Positions 35,747 to 46,354 are shown, counted from the stretch's first letter. The stretch: 64,000 nucleotides of DNA from Burkholderia pyrrocinia (GCF_003330765.1 NZ_CP024902.1:1488001-1552000), one strand, 5' to 3'. The notes: a model not told the origin generated them from the sequence alone. Translations and numbers: made by a program.

Positions 35747-37132
35747 ATGAAGCCTCGCCAACCGACAGCCGGCGCGTTCGCGCGTTCGTGGCTGCATCTG
35801 ACCGGCGCGCTCGCGCTGGCCACCACGCTTGCAACCCTTGCCGGCTGTGACGGACAGCCGGATGCGGGCACGCCGCGCGTGCAGGCCGCGAGCGCGGCGA
35901 GTGCGCCGGGCGCCGCCAAGATGGATGCGTCCGCAACGATTGCCGCGAGCGGCGCCGTGGTCGCGACGAACCAGCCGCAGACGCGTGCGCAAGTTTACGA
36001 AGGCGTGCGCCGGATGACGGCGCTCGGCAAGCAACTTTTCGTCGACCCTACGCTGTCAGGTTCCGGCAAGCTGGCATGCGCGTCGTGCCACAGCCCCGAT
36101 CACGCGTTCGGGCCGCCCAATGCGCTGGCCGTGCAGTTCGGCGGCGACGACATGAAGCGCCCGGGCTTTCGCGCGGTGCCGTCGCTCAAGTACCTGCAGG
36201 GCGTGCCGCAGTTCACCGAGCACTTCCACGATTCGGACGACGAAGGCGACGAGAGCGTCGACGCGGGCCCGACGGGCGGCCTCACGTGGGACGGCCGCGT
36301 CGACACGGGCGCCGAACAGGCGCGCATTCCGCTCACGTCGCCGTTCGAGATGAACAGTTCGCCCGCGAAGGTGGCGCAGGCCGTGAAGGCCGCGCCGTAT
36401 GCGGACGAGTTCCGCGCGGTGTTCGGCGTGAAGGTGCTCGACGACGATGCGGCCACGTTCAAGGCCGTGCTGCGCGCGCTCGAGACGTTCGAGCAGACCC
36501 CCGAACTGTTCTCGCCGTATACGAGCAAGTACGACGCGTACCTCGCCGGCCACGCGCAGCTCACGCCTGCCGAACTGCGCGGGCTGCAGTTGTTCAACGA
36601 CGAGAAGAAGGGCAATTGCGCGAGCTGCCACATCAGCCAGCGCGCGCTCGACGGCACGCCGCCGCAGTTCAGCGATTTCGGCTTGATCGCGATCGCGGTG
36701 CCGCGCAACCGCGCGCTGCCCGTCAATCGCGACCCGCGCTTTTACGATCTCGGCGCGTGCGGCCCCGAGCGCACCGACCTGAAGGGACGCGACGCATTCT
36801 GCGGGCTGTTCCGCACGCCGTCGCTGCGCAACGTCGCGCTGCGCAAGACGTTCTTCCACAACGGCGTGTACCACTCGCTCGACGACGTGATGCGCTTCTA
36901 TGTCGAGCGCGACATTCATCCGGAGAAGTTCTATCCGGTCGTGCACGGCAAGGTGCAGATCTACGACGATCTGCCGAAGCGCTACTGGCCGAACATCAAC
37001 CGCGAGCCGCCGTTCGACCGCAAGCGCGGCGAGCAGCCGGCGCTGAACGCGGCCGAGATCAAGGACGTGATCGCGTTCCTGGGCACGCTGACTGACGGAT
37101 ATCAGCAAACGGCTGCGTCGGCCGGGCACTAG
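35747..37132 (+). CDS. Di-haem cytochrome c peroxidase (MauG/CcpA family) lipoprotein
   Basis: A 461-residue periplasmic di-haem protein. The signal peptide ends in a lipobox (LAGC, cysteine about residue 34). Two haem c attachment sites are present, both CASCH, one near residue 110 and one near 290, the spacing of the bacterial cytochrome c peroxidase/MauG family. Peroxide reduction is the usual role; MauG-like oxidation of a protein partner is an alternative. It is divergent from the acid phosphatase and immediately downstream of a candidate Pho box, which would link it to phosphate limitation. Confidence 0.9.
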   Translation: MKPRQPTAGAFARSWLHLTGALALATTLATLAGCDGQPDAGTPRVQAASAASAPGAAKMDASATIAASGAVVATNQPQTRAQVYEGVRRMTALGKQLFVDPTLSGSGKLACASCHSPDHAFGPPNALAVQFGGDDMKRPGFRAVPSLKYLQGVPQFTEHFHDSDDEGDESVDAGPTGGLTWDGRVDTGAEQARIPLTSPFEMNSSPAKVAQAVKAAPYADEFRAVFGVKVLDDDAATFKAVLRALETFEQTPELFSPYTSKYDAYLAGHAQLTPAELRGLQLFNDEKKGNCASCHISQRALDGTPPQFSDFGLIAIAVPRNRALPVNRDPRFYDLGACGPERTDLKGRDAFCGLFRTPSLRNVALRKTFFHNGVYHSLDDVMRFYVERDIHPEKFYPVVHGKVQIYDDLPKRYWPNINREPPFDRKRGEQPALNAAEIKDVIAFLGTLTDGYQQTAASAGH

Positions 37133-37175
37133 AAGGCATCGTTGACGGCACGCATGCTATGCTCGCTCGCTGACG

Positions 37176-37213
37176 GGCGCGGTGCATGCCGGTTCGCCGG
37201 CATGCACCGCGCC
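37176..37213. terminator. 17-bp perfect hairpin with TTCG tetraloop
   Basis: A perfect 17-bp stem (37176-37192 and 37197-37213) closed by the very stable TTCG loop lies 43 bp after the peroxidase stop and 28 bp before the next start. A 12-bp palindrome GTTCGATCGAAC follows at 37214-37225. No T-run follows. It may terminate the peroxidase transcript or form a leader structure on the next gene. Confidence 0.6.
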
Positions 37214-37241
37214 GTTCGATCGAACATCCAAGGAGAACAAC

Positions 37242-37628
37242 ATGTCGATGCGTGCATCCCTTTCCGTCGTCACGCGTGTGCTGGCCGGCGCCGCGTGCGT
37301 AGCCGCGATGCTGCCCGCCCATGCGCAGAACAACCTGAACTTCCTGAACGACACGCCGCTCAGCTATTTCAGCAAGGCCGACACGGCGTCGCTGTCGAAG
37401 GCCGCCGCGAAGGTGCGCGACGAAGGCAAGGACGGCGAGACCACGACGTGGCAGAACAGCGGCAGCCGCACGCAGATCGAAGCGAAGCTCACGCCGACCA
37501 CGACCGAGACGGACGGCAAGACCTGCCGTGAAATCACCACCGAAATCACCGCGAAGGGCCAGACGATGACGCTCAAGCCCGTCTACTGCAAGACGGCCGC
37601 GGGCAAGTGGCAACTGCAGAAGCGCTGA
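37242..37628 (+). CDS. Small exported surface-antigen-like protein
   Basis: A 128-residue exported protein with a signal peptide (residues 1-29, cleavage after AHA). The mature part resembles the RT0821/Lpp0805 surface protein family: a small domain with two cysteines (KTCREITTEI and KPVYCKTAAGKW) that probably form a disulfide and a closing WQLQKR. Function unknown. A strong AGGAG at 37231-37235 fixes the ATG at 37242. The leader contains a very stable hairpin. Confidence 0.8.
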   Translation: MSMRASLSVVTRVLAGAACVAAMLPAHAQNNLNFLNDTPLSYFSKADTASLSKAAAKVRDEGKDGETTTWQNSGSRTQIEAKLTPTTTETDGKTCREITTEITAKGQTMTLKPVYCKTAAGKWQLQKR

Positions 37629-37636
37629 GCACGCGC

Positions 37637-38110
37637 ATGATGAAGCGGTGCGGCGCGCCGCGCACGGTGTCGTGCGGCGTCGTGATCCTCGATGCGGCCG
37701 GCCGCGTGTTCCTCGCGCACGCGACGGACACCACGCACTGGGACATCCCGAAAGGGCAGGGCGAACCGGGCGAGTCGCCGGCCGACGCCGCGCTGCGCGA
37801 ACTGCTCGAGGAAACCGGCATCGAATTCGCGCCGGCCCGGCTGCTCGATCTCGGCTGCTTCGCATACCGGCACGACAAGGACCTGCACCTGTTCGCGGTG
37901 CAGGTTGCGGAAGGCGAGATCGATCCCGCGCACTGCACGTGCACGTCGCTGTTCCCGAGCCGTCGCGACGGCTCGATGATTCCCGAGATGGATGCGTATC
38001 GCTGGACCGTGCCGGGCGACATCGACGCGTATGCGAGCCGCAGCCTTGCGCGGCTATTTCGCACGAAGCTGTCGCTGGTGGAGCTGCATCGGCGATTGTC
38101 GGGTGCGTGA
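37637..38110 (+). CDS. NUDIX hydrolase
   Basis: A 157-residue NUDIX pyrophosphohydrolase with a perfect Nudix box (GX5EX7REUXEEXGU: from KGQGEPGES to RELLEETGI, about residues 40-62). The substrate, an NDP-X compound, cannot be told from sequence. The start at 37637 (with a second Met next to it) follows the upstream stop by 8 bp; the ribosome site is poor. A longer frame from 37607 would overlap the upstream gene and is less likely. Confidence 0.85.
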   Translation: MMKRCGAPRTVSCGVVILDAAGRVFLAHATDTTHWDIPKGQGEPGESPADAALRELLEETGIEFAPARLLDLGCFAYRHDKDLHLFAVQVAEGEIDPAHCTCTSLFPSRRDGSMIPEMDAYRWTVPGDIDAYASRSLARLFRTKLSLVELHRRLSGA

Positions 38111-38146
38111 ATGAACGCGGCGGCTTCGTTTCGATGCAAGCAGTAT

Positions 38147-38172
38147 AAAACCGGCCCTCGGCCGGTTTTTTT
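38147..38172. terminator. Bidirectional intrinsic terminator (NUDIX / glnS)
   Basis: AAAACCGGCC, loop CTC and GGCCGGTTTT form a 10-bp stem followed by further Ts on the plus strand; the minus strand has a shorter T-run. It lies between two convergent genes and is the most typical intrinsic terminator in the window. Confidence 0.88.
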
Positions 38173-38223
38173 ATGGTCGCGCGACGGAGGCTCGAGGCCG
38201 CACGCCGCGCGCGGAGCAGCCCG

Positions 38224-39933
38224 TCAGGCCGGCTTGCCCCAACTGTCGCGCAGCCCGACGACGCGGTTGAACACGGGCTTGCCCGGCTTCGAATCGACAC
38301 GGTCGGCAACGAAATAGCCGTGCCGCTCGAACTGGAAGTGCGTTTCCGGCGCGACGTCGCCGGCGCCCGGTTCGACGAATGCCTGCGTGATCTTCTTCGA
38401 ATCGGGATTCAGCGCTTCGAGGAAGTTCGCGCCGCCCGCGTCCGGATGCGGTTCCTTGAACAGGCGGTCGTAGATCCGCACTTCGGCCGCCTGCGCATGC
38501 TTCGCGCTGACCCAGTGGATGTTGCCCTTGACCTTGTACGTGTTCGCGCCTTCGGTGCCCGACTTGCTGTCCGGGAAGTAGTTGCAGTGCACGGCCGTCA
38601 CGTTGCCGTCGGCGTCCTTGTCGAAGCCCGTGCATTCGATCACGTAGCCGTAGCGCAGGCGCACCTTGTTGCCCGGGAACAGGCGGAAATAGCCCTTCGG
38701 CGGGTTTTCGACGAAATCGTCGCGCTCGATCCACAGCTCGCGCGAGATCGGGAACGTGCGCACGCCGCGGTCCGGATGATGCGGGTGCACGGGCGCCGTG
38801 CACGCTTCCTCGAGGTCTTCCGGATAGTTGTCGATCACGAGCTTCAGCGGATCGAGCACCGCGGCCGTGCGCGGCGCCTTGTCGTCGAGGACGTCGCGCA
38901 GCGCGCCTTCGAAGATGCTCATGTCGATCCACGAATCGATCTTCGTCACGCCGATCCGCTCGCAGAACAGGCGAATGCTCTCCGGCGTGAAGCCGCGGCG
39001 GCGCACGCCGACGATCGTCGGCATCCGCGGGTCGTCCCAGCCGTCGACGTGGCCTTCGGTGACGAGTTGCAGCAGCTTGCGCTTGCTGGTGATCGCGTAC
39101 GTGAGGTTCAGCCGCGAGAATTCGATCTGTTGCGGCAGCGGGCGCGTGAACACGCCGGCGTCCGCGAGTTCGTTCAGCACCCAGTCGTACAGCGGGCGGT
39201 GATCCTCGAATTCGAGCGTGCACAGCGAATGCGTGATGCCTTCGAGCGCATCCGAGATGCAGTGCGTGTAGTCGTACATCGGATACACGCACCATGTGTC
39301 GCCGGTGCGGTAGTGGTGCGCGTAGCGGATCCGGTAGATCACCGGGTCGCGCATGTTCATGTTCGGCGAAGCCATGTCGATCTTCGCGCGCAGCACATGC
39401 TCGCCTTCCTTGAACTCGCCGGCCTTCATGCGGCGGAACAGGTCGAGGTTTTCGTCGGGCGTGCGGTCGCGGAACGGCGAAGGCTTGCCGCCTTCGGTCA
39501 GCGAGCCGCGGTTCGCGCGCATTTCGTCCGCGCTCTGGCTGTCGACATACGCGTTGCCGCGCTTGATCAGCAGCTCGGCGAATTCATACAGCTTGTCGTA
39601 GTAGTCGCTCGCGAAATACTGATGATCGACCGCGTCCTTGCGCCAGTCGAAACCGAGCCAGCGCACCGCATCGACGATCGAATCGACGTACTCGATGCTT
39701 TCCTTTTCCGGGTTCGTGTCGTCGAAGCGCAGGTGGCACACGCCGCCGTAGTCGCGCGCGACGCTGAAGTTCAGGCAGATGCTCTTCGCATGGCCGATAT
39801 GCAGATAGCCGTTCGGCTCGGGCGGGAACCGCGTCTCGACGCGGCCACCCCATTTGCCGGTGCGGTTGTCGTCGTCGATGATGTTGCGGATGAAATTGGA
39901 AGCCGCGGGGGCGTCGTTGCGTTCGGTGCTCAT
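38224..39933 (-). CDS. glnS: Glutaminyl-tRNA synthetase
   Basis: Class I aminoacyl-tRNA synthetase of 569 residues that charges tRNA-Gln. The Rossmann-fold HIGH motif is present ([15 protein letters not shown]), as is the tRNA-recognition core ([12 protein letters not shown]). The KMSKS-type loop reads [11 protein letters not shown], with threonine where E. coli has MSKR. Length is normal. It stands alone, convergent with the NUDIX gene. Upstream, TAGAAT on the minus strand (39988-39983) preceded by GG resembles an extended -10. Confidence 0.97.
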   Translation of the reverse strand: MSTERNDAPAASNFIRNIIDDDNRTGKWGGRVETRFPPEPNGYLHIGHAKSICLNFSVARDYGGVCHLRFDDTNPEKESIEYVDSIVDAVRWLGFDWRKDAVDHQYFASDYYDKLYEFAELLIKRGNAYVDSQSADEMRANRGSLTEGGKPSPFRDRTPDENLDLFRRMKAGEFKEGEHVLRAKIDMASPNMNMRDPVIYRIRYAHHYRTGDTWCVYPMYDYTHCISDALEGITHSLCTLEFEDHRPLYDWVLNELADAGVFTRPLPQQIEFSRLNLTYAITSKRKLLQLVTEGHVDGWDDPRMPTIVGVRRRGFTPESIRLFCERIGVTKIDSWIDMSIFEGALRDVLDDKAPRTAAVLDPLKLVIDNYPEDLEEACTAPVHPHHPDRGVRTFPISRELWIERDDFVENPPKGYFRLFPGNKVRLRYGYVIECTGFDKDADGNVTAVHCNYFPDSKSGTEGANTYKVKGNIHWVSAKHAQAAEVRIYDRLFKEPHPDAGGANFLEALNPDSKKITQAFVEPGAGDVAPETHFQFERHGYFVADRVDSKPGKPVFNRVVGLRDSWGKPA

Positions 39934-40185
39934 GCGGTTGGCGTCAGGTTGTGTCGGCGCGTCGCGCCGGTTTAATCCCGTAATTCTACCTGACCGGGGT
40001 CCGTCCCGCGCGGCTTGCAGGATGGGGCCGGTGCGTTCGCGATGCGTACCGCAATATCTCGATAGTGTGTCGGCTGTAACACGACGTAAATCGGATTGCT
40101 CGCGCCGTTCGAGTATTTCTATGATGACTTCATCGATTCAATGCCGCCATTCGCGTAATCGCATGGCGGGAGGACGCCAATAATC

Positions 40186-40395
40186 ATGATGAAGAAGACC
40201 ACATTTCTCGTTCGTACCGCGGTGATCGTCGCGGCCCTGTCGCAACTCGGCGCATGCGCGATGACGCATACGCAACGCAATGCCGGTATCGGCGCGGCCG
40301 CGGGCGGCGCGCTCGGCTACCTGATCACGGGCGGCCCGGTCGGCACGGTCGCCGGTGCGGCGGCAGGCGGCCTGGTCGGCGCCGGCGTGCGCTGA
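40186..40395 (+). CDS. Glycine-zipper lipoprotein (OsmB-like)
   Basis: A 69-residue lipoprotein: basic-hydrophobic signal with lipobox LGAC (cysteine about residue 24), then a glycine-zipper segment rich in GxxxG (GIGAAAGGALGYLITGG, GTVAGAAAGGLVGAGVR). Such short proteins insert in the outer membrane and are often stress-induced, as with OsmB. A GGAGG sequence lies about 11 bp upstream of the ATG. Confidence 0.85.
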   Translation: MMKKTTFLVRTAVIVAALSQLGACAMTHTQRNAGIGAAAGGALGYLITGGPVGTVAGAAAGGLVGAGVR

Positions 40396-40588
40396 TCGAA
40401 GCCGGCGCTCGCGTGCGATGCAGGCGCGACTGATCGCCGGCCGGTCGTGACGCCGTCCTGAACGCGTCGCGACCCTCTCAGGTATCACGCATGCCCTTCC
40501 GGTTTTTGACAGGCAGCATCAGGGAGGAGGCGGTGTGCGACACTTCGTCGACGCCACATAACGACGCGATGCGTCGACGAATCCTTTC

Positions 40589-41137
40589 ATGAGCGACCCT
40601 CTCGTTTTCGTCCTGCCGGGCTACGCCAATTCGGGCCCGCTTCACTGGCAGAGCCGCTGGGAGCGTGCCGATACGCGCTTCTCGCGCGTCGCGATGCCCG
40701 ACTGGGACCGCGCGTTCCGCAACGGCTGGTGTCTCGCGCTCGACCGCGCGGTCGAAGCCGCACGCGGGCCCGTGCTGATCGCCGGCCACAGTCTCGGCAC
40801 GCTGACCACCGCGTGGTGGGCGACGCGCTATGCGCGTCCGGCCGCGCTCGCGAAAGTGCGCGGCGCACTGCTCGTCGCGCTGCCCGATCCCGACGGGCCG
40901 GCGTTTCCGGCCGACGCGCACGGCTTCGGGCCCGTGCCGCACGAGCGGCTGCCGTTTTCGACCTGCGTGGTCGCGAGCAGCGACGATCCGTACGGCTCGA
41001 TCGCGTTCGCGCGCGGCTGCGCGCATGCGTGGGGCAGCGCATTCCACGACATCGGCCCGCGCGGCCACATCAACGCGGACAGTGGGCTCGGCGACTGGCC
41101 GGCCGCGCGCGGCTGGCTGGACGCGCTCGCGCGGTAG
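40589..41137 (+). CDS. RBBP9/YdeN-type serine hydrolase
   Basis: A compact alpha/beta hydrolase of 182 residues in the RBBP9/YdeN family. It starts with the typical FVLPGYANSGPLHWQSRWE and carries the triad in order: serine in GHSLGT, aspartate in SSDDPYGS and histidine in RGHINADSG. The physiological substrate is unknown in bacteria. It sits alone between the lipoprotein and the convergent CoA transferase. Confidence 0.85.
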   Translation: MSDPLVFVLPGYANSGPLHWQSRWERADTRFSRVAMPDWDRAFRNGWCLALDRAVEAARGPVLIAGHSLGTLTTAWWATRYARPAALAKVRGALLVALPDPDGPAFPADAHGFGPVPHERLPFSTCVVASSDDPYGSIAFARGCAHAWGSAFHDIGPRGHINADSGLGDWPAARGWLDALAR

Positions 41138-41176
41138 TCGGGCAATCGCCGCGCGAGCCGTTGACGCGGCCGATCG

Positions 41177-42397
41177 TCAGATCGCCTGTTTCGCCTTCAG
41201 TGCCGCAATTCGTCCATCGTCGTAGCCGAGCATGTCGCGCAGCACGTCGTCGGTCTGTGCGCCGAGCAGCGGCGGGGCCGTGCGCGCGTCGGGCGGCGTC
41301 GCGCTCATCCGGATCGGATTGCGCACGAGTTGCACGTCCGCGCCGCACGGGTGCGGCAGCGACACCTGCAGCCCGCGCGCGACGACCTGCTCGTTGTCGA
41401 ACACCTCGTCGAGATCGTTGATCGGCCCGCACGGCACGCCGGCCGCTTCGAGCGTGCCGATCCAGTCGGCCTTGCCGCGCACCTTCACCATCTCCGCGAG
41501 GATCGGCACCAGCGTGTCGCGGTGGCGCACGCGCGCGGGATTGGTCGCGAAGCGCTCGTCGTCGGCCAGTTCGGGCTGGCCGCCGGCCTCGACGAACTTG
41601 CGGAACTGCCCGTCGTTGCCGACCGCGACGATGATCCACCCGTCGCTCGTCTGGAACGTCTGGTACGGCACGATGTTCGGATGCGCGTTGCCCCAGCGCG
41701 CGGGCGGCTTGCCGCTCGCGAGGAAGTTGGTGTTCATGTTCGCGAGCAGCGCGACCTGCACGTCGAGCAGCGCCATGTCGATGTACTGGCCAACGCCGGT
41801 ACGGTCGCGGTGCGCGAGCGCGGCCAGCACGGCGATCGTCGAGTACAGGCCGGTCGCGAGATCGGCGATCGCGACGCCGGCCTTCTGCGGGCCGCCGCCC
41901 GGCTCGCCGTCGCGCTCGCCGGTGATGCTCATGAAGCCGCCGATCCCCTGGACGATGAAGTCGTAGCCCGCGCGGTGCGCGTACGGGCCCGTCTGGCCGA
42001 AGCCGGTGACCGAGCAGTAGACGAGATCGGGCTTCACCGCACGCAGCGATTCGTAATCGAGCCCGTATTTCTTCAACTGGCCGACCTTGTAGTTCTCGAG
42101 CACGACGTCGCTTTGCGCGGCGAGTTCGCGCACGATCTGCTGGCCCTCGGGCGTCGCGATGTCGATCGTCACCGAGCGCTTGTTGCGGTTCGCCGCGAGG
42201 TAGTACGCGGCCTCGGCGGTATCCGCGCCGTCCGCGTCCTTCAGGTACGGCGGCCCCCAATGGCGCGTGTCGTCGCCGGCGCCCGGGCGCTCGACCTTGA
42301 TCACGTCCGCGCCGAAATCGGCAAGGGTCTGCGCGCACCACGGGCCCGCGAGCACGCGGGTGAGGTCCAGCACGCGGATATGGCTCAGGGCACCCAT
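41177..42397 (-). CDS. Class III CoA transferase (CaiB/BaiF family)
   Basis: A 406-residue family III CoA transferase, which moves CoA between carboxylic acids. The N-terminal LDLTRVLAGPWCAQTLADFGADVIKVE is a textbook family start, and the catalytic aspartate lies in the central DLATGLYS region. The start at 42397 (MGALSHIRV) is chosen since AAAGGAGA lies about 11 bp upstream; an ATG at 42418 overlaps that site. Donor and acceptor cannot be predicted. It is divergent from alaS. Confidence 0.88.
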   Translation of the reverse strand: MGALSHIRVLDLTRVLAGPWCAQTLADFGADVIKVERPGAGDDTRHWGPPYLKDADGADTAEAAYYLAANRNKRSVTIDIATPEGQQIVRELAAQSDVVLENYKVGQLKKYGLDYESLRAVKPDLVYCSVTGFGQTGPYAHRAGYDFIVQGIGGFMSITGERDGEPGGGPQKAGVAIADLATGLYSTIAVLAALAHRDRTGVGQYIDMALLDVQVALLANMNTNFLASGKPPARWGNAHPNIVPYQTFQTSDGWIIVAVGNDGQFRKFVEAGGQPELADDERFATNPARVRHRDTLVPILAEMVKVRGKADWIGTLEAAGVPCGPINDLDEVFDNEQVVARGLQVSLPHPCGADVQLVRNPIRMSATPPDARTAPPLLGAQTDDVLRDMLGYDDGRIAALKAKQAI

Positions 42398-42584
42398 CGT
42401 CGAATCGTCTCCTTTCATGGCGGGCCTTGGCGGACAAGGCGAATTGGCATGCCGAGCATCTTAAGGCGAATCGGCCGCGCGGGTGGCCTGGAGCCTGTTA
42501 TTAGCGGGAACAGGCTCCGACCGGGCCGGCCGGATGGCCGAGCCGCTTTGCCCGCGCTTTGCCCGGAAGCCGGCCCCGATCCCG

Positions 42585-42590
42585 TATAAT
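42585..42590 (+). promoter_or_regulatory. -10 element of the alaS promoter
   Basis: A perfect TATAAT lies 87 bp upstream of the alaS start in a GC-rich region where such a sequence is rare. The best -35 (TTGCCC at 42559-42564) is 20 bp away, longer than ideal. Confidence 0.6.
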
Positions 42591-42676
42591 CGATCGTTTC
42601 CGAATCCATGCCGCCGTACGCCCCGCCAAGGGCGCCGGCGTTTGAAGCCGTCTTTGCCCGACTGTCCCCGCACGCC

Positions 42677-45301
42677 ATGAAAGCTGCCGAAATCCGCGAG
42701 AAATTCCTCAAATTCTTCGAATCGAAGGGCCACACGATCGTCCGCTCGTCGAGCCTCGTGCCCGGTAACGACCCCACGCTGATGTTCACGAACTCGGGCA
42801 TGGTCCAGTTCAAGGACGTCTTCCTCGGCACGGACCATCGCCCGTATTCGCGCGCCACGACGGCGCAGCGCAGCGTGCGCGCGGGCGGCAAGCACAACGA
42901 TCTCGAGAACGTCGGCTACACGGCGCGCCACCACACGTTCTTCGAGATGCTCGGCAACTTCTCGTTCGGCGACTACTTCAAGCACGACGCGATCAAGTTC
43001 GCGTGGGAGCTGCTGACCACGGTCTACCAGTTGCCGAAGGAAAAGCTGTGGGTCACCGTCTACCAGGAAGACGACGAGGCGTTCGACATCTGGGCGAAGG
43101 AAGTCGGCGTGCCGGCCGAGCGCATCATCCGGATCGGCGACAACAAGGGCGCGCGCTACGCGTCGGACAACTTCTGGACGATGGGCGACACGGGCCCGTG
43201 CGGCCCGTGCACCGAGATCTTCTACGATCACGGCCCGGACGTGTGGGGCGGCCCGCCGGGGTCGGCCGAGGAAGACGGCGATCGCTACATCGAAATCTGG
43301 AACCTCGTGTTCATGCAGTTCAACCGCGACGCGCAGGGCAACATGACGGCGCTGCCGAAGCAGTGCGTCGACACCGGCATGGGCCTCGAGCGCCTCGCCG
43401 CGGTGCTGCAGCACGTGCACAGCAACTACGAGATCGACCTGTTCCAGAACCTGATCAAGGCCGCCGCGCGCGTGACCGAGATCAGCGACCTGAACAACAA
43501 CTCGCTGAAAGTGATCGCCGATCACATCCGCGCGTGCTCGTTCCTGATCGTCGACGGCGTGATTCCCGGCAACGAAGGCCGCGGCTATGTGCTGCGCCGG
43601 ATCGTGCGCCGCGCGATCCGCCACGGCTACAAGCTCGGCCGCAAGGGTTCGTTCTTCCACCAGCTGGTGGCCGACCTCGTTGCCGAGATGGGCGTCGCGT
43701 ATCCGGAGCTGAAGGAAGCCGAGCAGCGCGTGACCGACGTGCTGCGCCAGGAAGAAGAGCGCTTCTTCGAGACGATCGAGCACGGGATGTCGATCCTCGA
43801 GGCCGCGCTGGCCGACGTCGACGCGAAGGGCGGCAAGGTGCTCGACGGCGAACTCGCGTTCAAGCTGCACGATACCTACGGCTTCCCGCTGGACCTCACG
43901 GCCGACGTGTGCCGCGAGCGCGGCATGACGGTCGACGAGCCGGCGTTCGACGACGCGATGGCACGCCAGCGCGAGCAGGCGCGCGCGGCCGGCAAGTTCA
44001 AGGCCACGCAGGGCCTCGAATACGCGGGCGCGAAGACCACCTTCCACGGCTATGAAGAAATCGCGTTCGACGACGCGAAGGTCGTCGCGCTGTACGTCGA
44101 CGGTTCGTCGGTCAACGAAGTGAAGGCCGGCCAGGATGCGGTCGTGGTGCTCGACCACACGCCGTTCTACGCGGAATCGGGCGGCCAGATCGGCGACCAG
44201 GGCGTACTCGCGAACGCGTCCACGCGCTTCGCGGTGGCCGACACGCTGAAGGTGCAGGCCGACGTGATCGGTCACCACGGCACGCTCGAGCAGGGCTCGC
44301 TGAAGGTCGGCGACGTGCTGCGCGCGGAGATCGACGCGCACCGCCGCGCACGCACGCAGCGCAACCACTCGGCCACCCACCTGATGCACAAGGCGTTGCG
44401 CGAAGTGCTCGGCGCGCACGTGCAGCAGAAGGGTTCGCTCGTCGATGCCGACAAGACCCGTTTCGACTTCGCGCACAACGCGCCGCTGACGGACGACGAA
44501 ATCCGTCGCGTCGAGCAGATCGTCAACAACGAAATCCTCGCGAACGCGCCGGGCATCGTGCGCGTGATGCCGTACGACGAGGCGGTGAAGGGCGGCGCGA
44601 TGGCGCTGTTCGGCGAGAAGTACGGCGATGAAGTACGCGTGCTCGACCTCGGCTTCTCGCGCGAACTGTGCGGCGGCACGCACGTGAGCCGCACCGGCGA
44701 CATCGGCTTCTTCAAGATCGTGATGGAAGGCGGTGTCGCGGCCGGCATCCGCCGCGTCGAGGCGATCACCGGCGACAACGCGGTGCGCTTCGTGCAGGAT
44801 CTCGACGCACGCGTGAACGAAGCCGCGGCCGCGCTGAAGGCGCAGCCGTCGGAGCTCACGCAGCGCATCGTGCAGGTGCAGGACCAGGTGAAGTCGCTCG
44901 AGAAGGAGCTGGGCGCGCTGAAGTCGAAGCTCGCCTCGAGCCAGGGCGACGAGCTCGCGCAGCAGGCCGTCGAAATCGGCGGCGTGTACGTGCTGGCCGC
45001 GACGCTCGACGGCGCCGACGCGAAGACGCTGCGCGAAACGGTCGACAAGCTGAAGGACAAGCTGAAGAGCGCGGCGATCGTGCTGGCTGCCGTCGAAGGC
45101 GGCAAGGTCAGCCTGATCGCGGGCGTCACGCCCGACGCGAGCAAGAAGGTCAAGGCCGGCGAGCTCGTGAACTTCGTCGCGCAGCAGGTCGGCGGCAAGG
45201 GCGGCGGCCGTCCGGACATGGCGCAGGCAGGCGGCACCGAGCCGGCGAACCTGCCGGGCGCGCTGGCTGGCGTCAAGGGCTGGGTCGAAGAGCGGCTCTG
45301 A
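42677..45301 (+). CDS. alaS: Alanyl-tRNA synthetase
   Basis: Class II aminoacyl-tRNA synthetase of 874 residues that charges tRNA-Ala. The catalytic core starts at [19 protein letters not shown]. The editing domain has its zinc ligands HSATH and CGGTH, and the C-terminal oligomerisation domain ends in the glycine-rich [15 protein letters not shown]. The start at 42677 matches the family N-terminus. The gene is followed by a strong terminator. Confidence 0.98.
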   Translation: MKAAEIREKFLKFFESKGHTIVRSSSLVPGNDPTLMFTNSGMVQFKDVFLGTDHRPYSRATTAQRSVRAGGKHNDLENVGYTARHHTFFEMLGNFSFGDYFKHDAIKFAWELLTTVYQLPKEKLWVTVYQEDDEAFDIWAKEVGVPAERIIRIGDNKGARYASDNFWTMGDTGPCGPCTEIFYDHGPDVWGGPPGSAEEDGDRYIEIWNLVFMQFNRDAQGNMTALPKQCVDTGMGLERLAAVLQHVHSNYEIDLFQNLIKAAARVTEISDLNNNSLKVIADHIRACSFLIVDGVIPGNEGRGYVLRRIVRRAIRHGYKLGRKGSFFHQLVADLVAEMGVAYPELKEAEQRVTDVLRQEEERFFETIEHGMSILEAALADVDAKGGKVLDGELAFKLHDTYGFPLDLTADVCRERGMTVDEPAFDDAMARQREQARAAGKFKATQGLEYAGAKTTFHGYEEIAFDDAKVVALYVDGSSVNEVKAGQDAVVVLDHTPFYAESGGQIGDQGVLANASTRFAVADTLKVQADVIGHHGTLEQGSLKVGDVLRAEIDAHRRARTQRNHSATHLMHKALREVLGAHVQQKGSLVDADKTRFDFAHNAPLTDDEIRRVEQIVNNEILANAPGIVRVMPYDEAVKGGAMALFGEKYGDEVRVLDLGFSRELCGGTHVSRTGDIGFFKIVMEGGVAAGIRRVEAITGDNAVRFVQDLDARVNEAAAALKAQPSELTQRIVQVQDQVKSLEKELGALKSKLASSQGDELAQQAVEIGGVYVLAATLDGADAKTLRETVDKLKDKLKSAAIVLAAVEGGKVSLIAGVTPDASKKVKAGELVNFVAQQVGGKGGGRPDMAQAGGTEPANLPGALAGVKGWVEERL

Positions 45302-45351
45302 TCGTCACGGCCGATGCGATGTTGTTGCACTGACAGCATCGCGTGAATCGA

Positions 45352-45389
45352 AAAACGACCCGATCGGCAGGTGCCGGTCGGGTCGTTTT
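45352..45389 (+). terminator. Intrinsic terminator of alaS
   Basis: An 18-bp stem with one mismatch, starting AAAACGACCCG and ending CGGGTCGTTTT, has the two-base centre GG and is followed by GTTTGT. It begins 51 bp after the alaS stop and also faces the convergent lysR gene. Confidence 0.88.
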
Positions 45390-45439
45390 GTTTGTGCCGT
45401 ACGTGCGCGTCGCTCGATGCGGCGACGTGTGAGCCCGGG

Positions 45440-46354
45440 TCAGGCCGGCACGGTCACGGTCGGCTTTGCCGCGTCGCCAGGCTGCCGCGCGGCGTCGGTG
45501 AGCGCGTCGCGCAACGCGGCGAGCGCCGCCGACGCATAACCCTGCCGCCACGCGAGCAGCGTGTCGATGCCTTCGAGTTCAGGAATCGTGTGCACGGCGA
45601 TGTTGCCGGTCTCGGGCTGCAGGTCGAGCACCGAACGCGGCGCGACCGCGATGCCCGCGCCGGCCGCGACGCACGCGACGATCGCGTGATACGAGCCGAG
45701 TTCGAGCACGCGCGCCGGTTTGACCGCGTGCGCCGCGTACCACTGCTCGACGTACTTGCGATACGTGCAGCCGCGCTCGAACGCGATCAGCGTCGGCAGG
45801 ATCACGTCGCGCGGCGTACGCACCGGCGGATGGCCGCGCGGCGTCAGCAGCACCAGATCCTCGCGGAAGATTGGCACCGTCTCGAACGTGTCGGGCAGCG
45901 TGTCCGGCGCGGGCGGGCGCGCGAACAGCGCGGCGTCGATCTCGAAGTCGCGCACCCGGTCGATCAGCCAGCCCGTCGTGCCCGTCAGCAGTTCGAGCGA
46001 CACATCGGGCCATGCGTGGTGATAACGCGCGAGCACGGTCGGCAGCCGGCTCGCGGCCGTGCTCTCCATCGTGCCGAGCCGCAGCCGTCCGCGCGGCGTG
46101 TCCTCGCGCACGGCGTCGCGCGCCTCGTCGGCAAGCGCGAGCAGGCGCTCTGCATACGGCAGCAGCGTGTGCCCGGCCGGCGTCAGCACGAGCCGGCGGC
46201 CGTCGCGCACGAACAGCGCCGCGCCGAGTTCTTCCTCGAGCTGCTTGATGCGCGTCGTCACGTTCGACTGCACGCGATTGAGCTTGGCCGCCGCGCGCGT
46301 CACGCCGTTCTCGCGCACCACGGCCCGGAAAATCGCCAGCGCCGCCAGGTCCAT
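45440..46354 (-). CDS. LysR-family transcriptional regulator
   Basis: A 304-residue LysR-type regulator with the N-terminal helix-turn-helix (GVTRAAAKLNRVQSNVTTRI, about residues 17-36) and a C-terminal effector domain. It is divergent from an MFS transporter gene with only 66 bp between starts, so it probably controls that transporter. A 24-bp AT-rich inverted repeat in the gap is the likely operator. Confidence 0.92.
   Translation of the reverse strand: MDLAALAIFRAVVRENGVTRAAAKLNRVQSNVTTRIKQLEEELGAALFVRDGRRLVLTPAGHTLLPYAERLLALADEARDAVREDTPRGRLRLGTMESTAASRLPTVLARYHHAWPDVSLELLTGTTGWLIDRVRDFEIDAALFARPPAPDTLPDTFETVPIFREDLVLLTPRGHPPVRTPRDVILPTLIAFERGCTYRKYVEQWYAAHAVKPARVLELGSYHAIVACVAAGAGIAVAPRSVLDLQPETGNIAVHTIPELEGIDTLLAWRQGYASAALAALRDALTDAARQPGDAAKPTVTVPA

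Noticed and set aside
38900..39100. Altered KMSKS loop in glnS (ITSKR) as a sign of a defective enzyme
   Set aside because: The loop tolerates variation and the rest of the enzyme is intact; a single-copy essential gene is unlikely to be inactive.
40440..40560. Possible riboswitch-like stretch on the minus strand (CCTGAGAGGG)
   Set aside because: The segment recalls short conserved pieces of TPP and glycine riboswitches, but the rest of either architecture is absent and no suitable gene lies downstream on that strand.
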